Of a stretch of DNA of 9,397 nucleotides, positions 4,934 to 9,397 are shown in pieces (the stretch's first letter is position 1; each line of letters opens with the position of its first letter). The DNA comes from Methanosarcinales archaeon (lineage in GTDB: Archaea; Halobacteriota; Methanosarcinia; Methanosarcinales; Methanogasteraceae). The stretch is from the NCBI GenBank assembly GCA_003661105.1, contig QMVM01000065.1, positions 1-9,397 on the forward strand, read 5' to 3'. The translations under genes were made by a program, and so were the position numbers. The notes beneath the pieces were generated by a model. That model did not search any database. It was not told the origin of the DNA and saw only the letters and a program-made list of their open reading frames with translations.

Positions 4934-7566
4934 TCTGGTGCCTCCATCACGTCCTTTACAATTCGCTGTATATGGCTACGATCGAAGCCGCGCGACGGGT
5001 CGACTCCATCCTCGCCGTATTTTGCCTGCACAACCACGCCACGGGTATCCCTAACCGTACCATCATGCTGCGCCTCCAGATCCTGAAGCGCATTCACCAT
5101 CCTCCGCTGGAGATACCCCGACTGGGACGTCCTGACAGCAGTGTCCACGAGACCTTCCCTGCCACCGATGGCATGGAAGAAGTACTCGACCGGGGAGAGC
5201 CCGCTCTTATACGATGCCTGCACAAATCCGTGCGCCTCTGCACCGCGATCCCCTTTCTTAAAATGTGGAAGCGTTCTACCGGAGTACCCGCGCTGGATGC
5301 GGGCACCCCGCACCGACTGCTGTCCGACACATGCCGCCATCTGTGCAAGATTCAGCATCGAGCCCCTGGCTCCTGAAACCGCCATCGCAACTGCCGAGTT
5401 GTCGATACCAAGATGCAATCCTGCCTTGTCGCCAGCCTCGTCACGAACCTTTCCGAGAATCTGCATGATCCGAAGCTCAAGCGTCTCTTCACTGCTTCGC
5501 CCGGGCAGCAACTCAAGTTCGTTATGTTCATACTTGTCGATCAGACTTGCGATACTCTCCTTTCCGTACATCGCGTCCTTATTGATCTCCTGTATCTGTT
5601 TGACCGCCTCTTTCGGAATGTCCTCATCATCTATTCCGAAACTGAATCCATGATACATGATGCCCCGGATCGCAAGGTTTGTCATATTGTCAATAAATGC
5701 TGCCCCTGCAGCAGGTCCAAACTCCCTGATAACCTTGTTTACGATCTTTCCCTTGAACGCGCCGATTGATTTCTCATCGATGGTTCCACAGAGCAGTTCC
5801 CCATTCTTTATGACGACGTAAGCATCGTTCGGGCAGTTCTCCTTCTTGCACCCGTCCACGCATTCCACGCATATCTCCGCCTCATATTCGAGGTTTAGTC
5901 CTTCCGGTAGAATCTGGCTGAATATCTGCTTTCCGGTCCAGTAGGGTATGTCATCCTTGATATGGTCCGGCGGCGGCAGGTCGCGTACACCGGTCTTTCG
6001 CAGGATATCAAGTGCACTATTCTTATCAACCGCCTTCTCCCGCGTCAGGAGGAACATACCTGTTATGTGATCGTGTATTCCGCCGATGATCGGACCACCA
6101 AATCTTGGCGAGAGGATGTTTTCCTGAACCCGCATCAGTATCGCCGCCTCTGCCCTTGCCTCCTCGTTCTGCTGTACGTGGAGATTCATCTCATCGCCAT
6201 CGAAATCAGCGTTGTATGGTGGGCAGACTGCGGGATTTAACCGGAACGTCTTTCCGGGCATGACCTTGACCTCATGCGCCATGATGCTCATCTTGTGAAG
6301 CGACGGCTGCCTGTTGAAGAGTACGATGTCGCCATCCTTAAGATGCCGATCCACGAACCATCCGTATTCGAGCATTCCTGCGATCTCCTCACAGGTTGTA
6401 TCGCTAATTCGCAGTCTGTGTCCATCTGTCCGGACCACGTAGTTCGCGCCCGGGTGATTGCGCGGACCGCGGTGCACATACTCCCTGAGCTCCTCGATGT
6501 TTCTCGGCACAACCTTAAACGTGAGCGTCAGTTCTCTTGCAATCGCCTCAGGAATGCCGACCTCATTGATCGACAGGTTGGGATCCGGCGAAATAACAGT
6601 CCTCCCGCTGAAGTTGACCCGTTTACCAGAGAGACTTCCTCTGAACCGCCCTTCTTTCCCTTTCAGACGCTGAGACAGAGTCTTCAAAGGTCTTCCGCTC
6701 CTGTGCCTTGCCGGAGGTATCCCTGAGACGCTGTTGTCCATAAAAGTTGTTACATGGTACTGCAAGAGTTCCCAGAGATCCTCGATGATCAACTGCGGCG
6801 CGCCCGCTTCCTTGTTCTCCTGGAACCTCTGATTTATCCTGATAATATCAACAAGTTTGTGTGTCAGATCGTCCTCACTTCGCTGCCCGGTCTGGAGTGT
6901 GATCGATGGACGCACCGTTACAGGCGGCACAGGCAGCACCGTCATGATCATCCATTCGGGGCGCGCGTTGTTTGGATCCATGCCAAAGACCGGGAGATCT
7001 TCATCTGGTATGTGCTCGAACCAGTTCCTGATATCACTCGGAAGCATTTTGTCCCCGTCCTCAGAATACGTGGTCGGTTTTTCGTACGTGATCTTCAGTT
7101 GGTGTTCGCCGCAGTACGGGCACACTTCGACCTTGCTTGCCTCGCTAAAGACTTGTTCAACTATCGAATCGATGGTCTGCCCCTGACTTCTCCGAACCGA
7201 GATATTCTCGACATACTCTTTCTTCCGCCCTGCATCCAGAAGCAGCCGGCTGCAACTTCTGCATGTACTCCTAAGTATATTCCGTATCTGCTTAGCAAAC
7301 CCGACATGCACACAGGGTGCCACCAGTTCTATGTGCCCAAAATGACCCGGGCACTCCCCCGCCCTCCCGTTGCAGGTCTTACATCGCAATCCCGGATCGA
7401 TGACACCGAGTCTGGGATCCATTAGCCCCATATCGATTGGAAAACCATCCTCGTCATAAGTATCTGCAGTGATAATTCGGGTGACGCTCATATTCCGGTA
7501 TTCCCGCGGCGAGATTAAGCCGAATTTTATCCTTGAGATTCTCTTTGGAGCACTGATCTGTTTCAT
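4930..7566 (-). CDS. rpoA1: DNA-directed RNA polymerase subunit A'
   Basis: This is the large N-terminal part of the RNA polymerase largest subunit and forms the active site with subunit B. At 878 residues it is of normal length for euryarchaeal A'. The clamp zinc site is C62-x2-C65-x6-C72-x2-H75 in RCKTCNGRAGECPGHFGH. A second zinc site pairs C102-x2-C105 with C149-x2-C152. LKGKEGRFRGSLSGKRVNFS (301-320) and SGRTVISPDP (320-329) precede the catalytic loop. The magnesium-binding NADFDGDEMN is at 452-461, with all three aspartates present. The funnel follows, then SVRGARIQRGYSGRTLPHF (751-769). The bridge-helix segment GGREGLVDTAVRTSQSGYLQ is at 801-820, and the protein ends shortly after the conserved DGTVRDTRG. 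An extra cysteine cluster lies at 566-578. The start matches the expected N-terminus (KRISRIKFGLISPREYR), with no Shine-Dalgarno site. rpoB and rpoH are not immediately upstream. Confidence 0.98.
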   Translation of the reverse strand: MKQISAPKRISRIKFGLISPREYRNMSVTRIITADTYDEDGFPIDMGLMDPRLGVIDPGLRCKTCNGRAGECPGHFGHIELVAPCVHVGFAKQIRNILRSTCRSCSRLLLDAGRKKEYVENISVRRSQGQTIDSIVEQVFSEASKVEVCPYCGEHQLKITYEKPTTYSEDGDKMLPSDIRNWFEHIPDEDLPVFGMDPNNARPEWMIMTVLPVPPVTVRPSITLQTGQRSEDDLTHKLVDIIRINQRFQENKEAGAPQLIIEDLWELLQYHVTTFMDNSVSGIPPARHRSGRPLKTLSQRLKGKEGRFRGSLSGKRVNFSGRTVISPDPNLSINEVGIPEAIARELTLTFKVVPRNIEELREYVHRGPRNHPGANYVVRTDGHRLRISDTTCEEIAGMLEYGWFVDRHLKDGDIVLFNRQPSLHKMSIMAHEVKVMPGKTFRLNPAVCPPYNADFDGDEMNLHVQQNEEARAEAAILMRVQENILSPRFGGPIIGGIHDHITGMFLLTREKAVDKNSALDILRKTGVRDLPPPDHIKDDIPYWTGKQIFSQILPEGLNLEYEAEICVECVDGCKKENCPNDAYVVIKNGELLCGTIDEKSIGAFKGKIVNKVIREFGPAAGAAFIDNMTNLAIRGIMYHGFSFGIDDEDIPKEAVKQIQEINKDAMYGKESIASLIDKYEHNELELLPGRSSEETLELRIMQILGKVRDEAGDKAGLHLGIDNSAVAMAVSGARGSMLNLAQMAACVGQQSVRGARIQRGYSGRTLPHFKKGDRGAEAHGFVQASYKSGLSPVEYFFHAIGGREGLVDTAVRTSQSGYLQRRMVNALQDLEAQHDGTVRDTRGVVVQAKYGEDGVDPSRGFDRSHIQRIVKDVMEAPE
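4941..4945 (-). promoter_or_regulatory. Shine-Dalgarno site for rpoA2
   Basis: GGAGG on the - strand, within the last codons of rpoA1, sits seven bases before the rpoA2 ATG. It supports the chosen start and coupled translation of the two polymerase parts. Confidence 0.7.
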
Positions 7567-7593
7567 TGTATACTAGTCTATGAGGTCTGTGGG

Positions 7594-7606
7594 ATAAAGG
7601 TTTTGA
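7594..7606 (-). promoter_or_regulatory. Likely BRE/TATA promoter of rpoA1-rpoA2
   Basis: The - strand reads CAAAACCTTTAT. The AAAACC part suits a BRE, and CTTTAT (7594-7599) a weak TATA box lying about 28-33 bases upstream of the rpoA1 ATG. The gene lacks a Shine-Dalgarno site, so a leaderless or very short-leader mRNA is expected. The box is far from a perfect consensus. Confidence 0.4.
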
Positions 7607-7719
7607 TTCGTAAGGGGTTAATCGTGCCTTCTGGTGCTGACGCCCGCGCACGGAGGCGGGATTTCGTGTGAGCGGCACAACCCGAATATCCAGTGACAGA
7701 ATAGCCGGCAGACTGTGCT

Positions 7720-7738
7720 TTCACATTGCTGATGTGAA
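7720..7738. repeat. 7-bp inverted repeat over the stop of the 49-residue frame
   Basis: TTCACAT (7720-7726) pairs perfectly with ATGTGAA (7732-7738) across a 5-nt loop. It overlaps the TGA of the 49-residue frame. The - strand downstream is not T-rich, so a terminator is not supported. Confidence 0.35.
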
Positions 7739-7870
7739 GAACGTAACATCCCCTTCACAAAGCCCTTTATATCGATGTGACTTCCTAATGAGTGGTACCA
7801 CGTCTCTTTTTAAATCTGTTCGCGTGGATGTGGCTGTGCAGCCCTTTTTCACCAGGGCTGTACACCCCAT
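7721..7870 (-). CDS. Candidate 49-residue protein between cdhD and rpoA1, unrecognised
   Basis: This short frame runs from ATG 7868-7870 to TGA 7721-7723. Its main support is the ribosome-binding site directly upstream: GGGGGTGAT followed by AAC and the ATG, which matches the archaeal GGAGGTGAT ideal at eight of nine positions. The protein starts MGCTALVKKGCTATSTRTDL and continues KRDVVPLIRKSHRYKGLCEG, ending FFTSAM. It is basic, with three cysteines (3, 11, 38) and no membrane helix or signal peptide. No family was recognised. A 10-base-pair hairpin begins six bases after the start codon, and a 7-base-pair hairpin overlaps the stop. An antisense frame (7668-7895, + strand) is also open but has no such ribosome-binding site. 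It could be a small regulatory or toxin-like protein, or a fragment of a decayed element. Confidence 0.4.
   Translation of the reverse strand: MGCTALVKKGCTATSTRTDLKRDVVPLIRKSHRYKGLCEGDVTFFTSAM
7836..7863. repeat. Inverted repeat, 10-bp stem with 8-nt loop
   Basis: GTGCAGCCCT (7836-7845) pairs with AGGGCTGTAC (7854-7863), with one G-T wobble. On the - strand it lies just inside the 49-residue frame, six bases after its start codon, so it could influence initiation. There is no T-run on either side as expected of an archaeal terminator. Confidence 0.55.
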
Positions 7871-7873
7871 GTT

Positions 7874-7882
7874 ATCACCCCC
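7874..7882 (-). promoter_or_regulatory. Strong Shine-Dalgarno site for the 49-residue frame
   Basis: GGGGGTGAT on the - strand is complementary to the archaeal 16S rRNA 3' end at all but one position, and is three bases from the ATG. It is a better match than any site in front of the large genes here. Confidence 0.55.
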
Positions 7883-7908
7883 TGTGAATGCTTAGCTGTG
7901 AATCGTGA

Positions 7909-7969
7909 AACGATATCGTTAGGCATGCGGGTCGCATGCATGACTTGAATGCCGGTTATCAGGTCATGC
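7909..7969. repeat. Cluster of three inverted repeats
   Basis: Three elements lie in 61 bases. AACGATATCGTT (7909-7920) is a perfect 12-base palindrome. GCATGCG/CGCATGC (7923-7929 and 7933-7939) forms a 7-bp stem with a 3-nt loop. GCATGACTTGA/TCAGGTCATGC (7938-7948 and 7959-7969) forms an 11-bp stem with one wobble and a 10-nt loop. The last two share bases 7938-7939 and so compete slightly or stack. On the - strand the cluster precedes the Shine-Dalgarno site of the 49-residue frame by about 26 bases. It could be the leader of that mRNA, a small RNA, protein-binding sites, or the end of a mobile element. Confidence 0.5.
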
Positions 7970-8096
7970 TGCACAGCAGCAGCACCGCTATGAACACAGG
8001 TTCCACCGGTTTAATCCCCAACTCGGGCAAAGCATGGGTTCATGGAAGGTTCTGTAACACCGTATGACACGATACCATACTGCTTGCGAGGAAGTT

Positions 8097-9397
8097 TCAC
8101 CCCTCGATCATCATGCCAACCCAATCGGGTGCGTTTGCAGGGGTATCCGCTCCACCATCGTCACCGCCACCGCGCAACATATCGGTCACAGACTTTAGCA
8201 CCTGAACCGAGGTCGGATGCATCATCATGAAGAGGTCGACGCCAGCAAGCGCAAGCGCAAGTCCGGTCGTTATCTCCCAGATCGGTCCCCTGTATTCGCG
8301 AGGTCCCCAGTCTGAGTCCTCCTTTAGTGGCGAAACCGCCATCCACGACTCTCTCGCACCCCATGCGTTCGTGGTTCCCGATGACATCGGGAAGTTCAGT
8401 TCCTGGTCACCGATTAACCCTGCGAGCCGGATGCGCTCAATGTTTGAGTATGCGTAATCAAGACCGTAGCCAAGCGCCGCGGTTGTCGGATCCATCACAA
8501 TGTCACAACGCTCGATGTTGCACTGCTTCATCAGTTTGCGGTTGAGTTCCTTCTGCGCATTGATCTCGAGCTGCGTCCACGAGAGGATCGCGTGACCGTA
8601 CTCCTTTGCCGCGGCTGCGATCCGCTGGTAGTCCATATTCAGGTTTGCAGACGCGATCAGGCACCGCTCGCCTTCGGCAGCCTCTGCCGCCTTCTCAAGA
8701 ACCTCAGGATCCTTGTCCGGGTTCCCGGAGCCCCCGATGATGAGCGGGACATCGACAGCCTGCAAGACATCCTCGACCACCTTCGCTGCCTCCGATGCAG
8801 GCGTGTCCTTGATCGACGGATCCGTGCTTATCAGGTGGATCGTAACCATATCCGCACCGAACTTCGAGACCACTTTCTTTGCCCACTCAGCCGGACTTTC
8901 GAGCACATCCTCGTAGTTCATGCGAACAGCGCGTGCCATTCCGATGGGCATGTCAAAGACATCGATCGAGACATGGTTCGGATGTGGCATCGGCGCATCA
9001 AAGTAGAACGGCAATGCATGTTCACCGCCAAGCGTGACCGTAGTTCTGCGTGTGCCGCCGTCAGAGGATGTCGCACCGAGCACAACCTCCTCGATCCCAT
9101 GCTTCCACTCAGAGACCGGGTTCACGTCAAACGATGCAGGAATTAACTCATGTGGTATCCGGGACTGTACCTGCGGTGGCAGCGTCATCTGCTGCATGGC
9201 TGGCAGCACCTGCCCTGTCGGACAGCCCATCATGCCTGCGACGTTATTTAACCGCGCCGCGATCTGCGCGAGCTCATATCCAGCCACTTGCATCAGTTCC
9301 TGACCGCCGCCTCCGCCCTCAAATTCAATCTCGATATCCCCCTCTATCGTAACGCCTTTCAGTTCAAGCACGTTCTCGAGCATTTTGTTAAGATCGG
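8097..9397 (-). CDS. cdhD: Acetyl-CoA decarbonylase/synthase delta subunit (corrinoid Fe-S protein small subunit), 5' end cut
   Basis: CdhD pairs with CdhE to form the corrinoid iron-sulfur protein, which carries the methyl group between tetrahydrosarcinapterin (or an analogue) and the acetyl-CoA synthase in the archaeal Wood-Ljungdahl pathway. Numbered from the first visible ATG (9381-9383), 428 residues are seen. Family features include GVTIEGDIEIEF (10-21), VVLGATSSDGGTRRTTVTLG (100-119), HALPFYFDAPMPHPNH (122-137), IIGGSGNPDKDPEVLEKAAE (215-234), MDPTTAALGYGLDYAYSNIE (297-316), FPMSSGTTNAWGARESW (331-347) and GVDLFMMMHP (381-390). This fits a TIM-barrel corrinoid partner of normal size (about 430-440). 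The frame stays open to the window edge, reading DLNK before the ATG. Methanosarcina CdhD carries extra N-terminal residues there, and no ribosome-binding site precedes this ATG, so the true start is probably outside. cdhE, its usual downstream partner, does not follow. Confidence 0.96.
   Translation of the reverse strand, partial: DLNKMLENVLELKGVTIEGDIEIEFEGGGGGQELMQVAGYELAQIAARLNNVAGMMGCPTGQVLPAMQQMTLPPQVQSRIPHELIPASFDVNPVSEWKHGIEEVVLGATSSDGGTRRTTVTLGGEHALPFYFDAPMPHPNHVSIDVFDMPIGMARAVRMNYEDVLESPAEWAKKVVSKFGADMVTIHLISTDPSIKDTPASEAAKVVEDVLQAVDVPLIIGGSGNPDKDPEVLEKAAEAAEGERCLIASANLNMDYQRIAAAAKEYGHAILSWTQLEINAQKELNRKLMKQCNIERCDIVMDPTTAALGYGLDYAYSNIERIRLAGLIGDQELNFPMSSGTTNAWGARESWMAVSPLKEDSDWGPREYRGPIWEITTGLALALAGVDLFMMMHPTSVQVLKSVTDMLRGGGDDGGADTPANAPDWVGMMIEG

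Noticed and set aside
7643..7660. CCCGC/GCGGG inverted repeat upstream of rpoA1.
   Set aside because: The stem has only 5 bp and no T-run follows, so neither a terminator nor an RNA gene can be argued from it.
7792..7801. Perfect 10-base palindrome GTGGTACCAC.
   Set aside because: It lies inside the 49-residue frame and a single 10-base palindrome is expected by chance in a sequence this long. It is not listed as a site.
7668..7895. 75-codon + strand frame opposite the 49-residue frame.
   Set aside because: Its start lacks a ribosome-binding site, whereas the opposite strand has a near-ideal one. It remains an alternative if conservation favours it.
1..9397. CRISPR arrays, tRNA or rRNA genes, and a known defence system.
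   Set aside because: No regularly spaced direct repeats, no cloverleaf with a GGTTCRANNC T-arm, and no rRNA or defence-protein motifs were seen on either strand by reading.

Overview
The window reads as chromosomal DNA of an anaerobic euryarchaeon. The evidence is an RNA polymerase largest subunit split into A' and A'' genes, a short archaeal-type PheT, and CdhD, the small corrinoid iron-sulfur subunit of archaeal acetyl-CoA decarbonylase/synthase. A System I cytochrome c maturation gene (ccmC) beside these points to a cytochrome-containing lineage. Examples would be methane- or alkane-oxidising archaea, cytochrome-bearing methanogens or Archaeoglobales. The exact lineage is inference; no 16S or other decisive marker is present.

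Layout. Positions 1-900 are a mobile-element scar. The right end of an IS4-type insertion sequence (transposase C-terminus with a full YREK signature, + strand) abuts the broken N-terminal part of a second, unrelated DDE transposase (- strand). The first appears to have inserted into the second. Positions 900-1059 hold only coding-like debris. All recognisable genes from 1060 to the right edge lie on the - strand. In transcription order they are: cdhD (9397 to 8097, 5' end cut by the window), a 530-base structured spacer (8096-7567), rpoA1 and rpoA2 (7566-3797, ATGA overlap), a spacer with candidate small genes (3796-3407), ccmC (3406-2705) and pheT (2679-1060).

How the genes work together. 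RpoA1 and RpoA2 together form the catalytic largest subunit of RNA polymerase: A' carries the metal-binding NADFDGD loop and A'' the trigger loop. PheT charges tRNA-Phe together with a PheS not present here. CcmC presents haem for cytochrome c assembly. CdhD carries the methyl-corrinoid in the Wood-Ljungdahl pathway. Only rpoA1-rpoA2 and ccmC-pheT look like cotranscribed pairs. The usual partners (rpoB/rpoH, rpl30e/nusA, cdhE, pheS, other ccm genes) are absent from the adjacent positions visible here, so the region looks rearranged.

The least explained parts are the two spacers. Between rpoA2 and ccmC, a 46-residue four-cysteine protein has its own TATA box, spaced for a leaderless transcript, and ends two bases before the ccmC start. 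Upstream of it is a short reading frame interrupted by one TAG, with a CxxC segment before the TAG and a predicted membrane helix after it. Between cdhD and rpoA1, a 49-residue reading frame has a near-perfect Shine-Dalgarno site and is preceded by a run of strong inverted repeats. None of these small genes was recognised.
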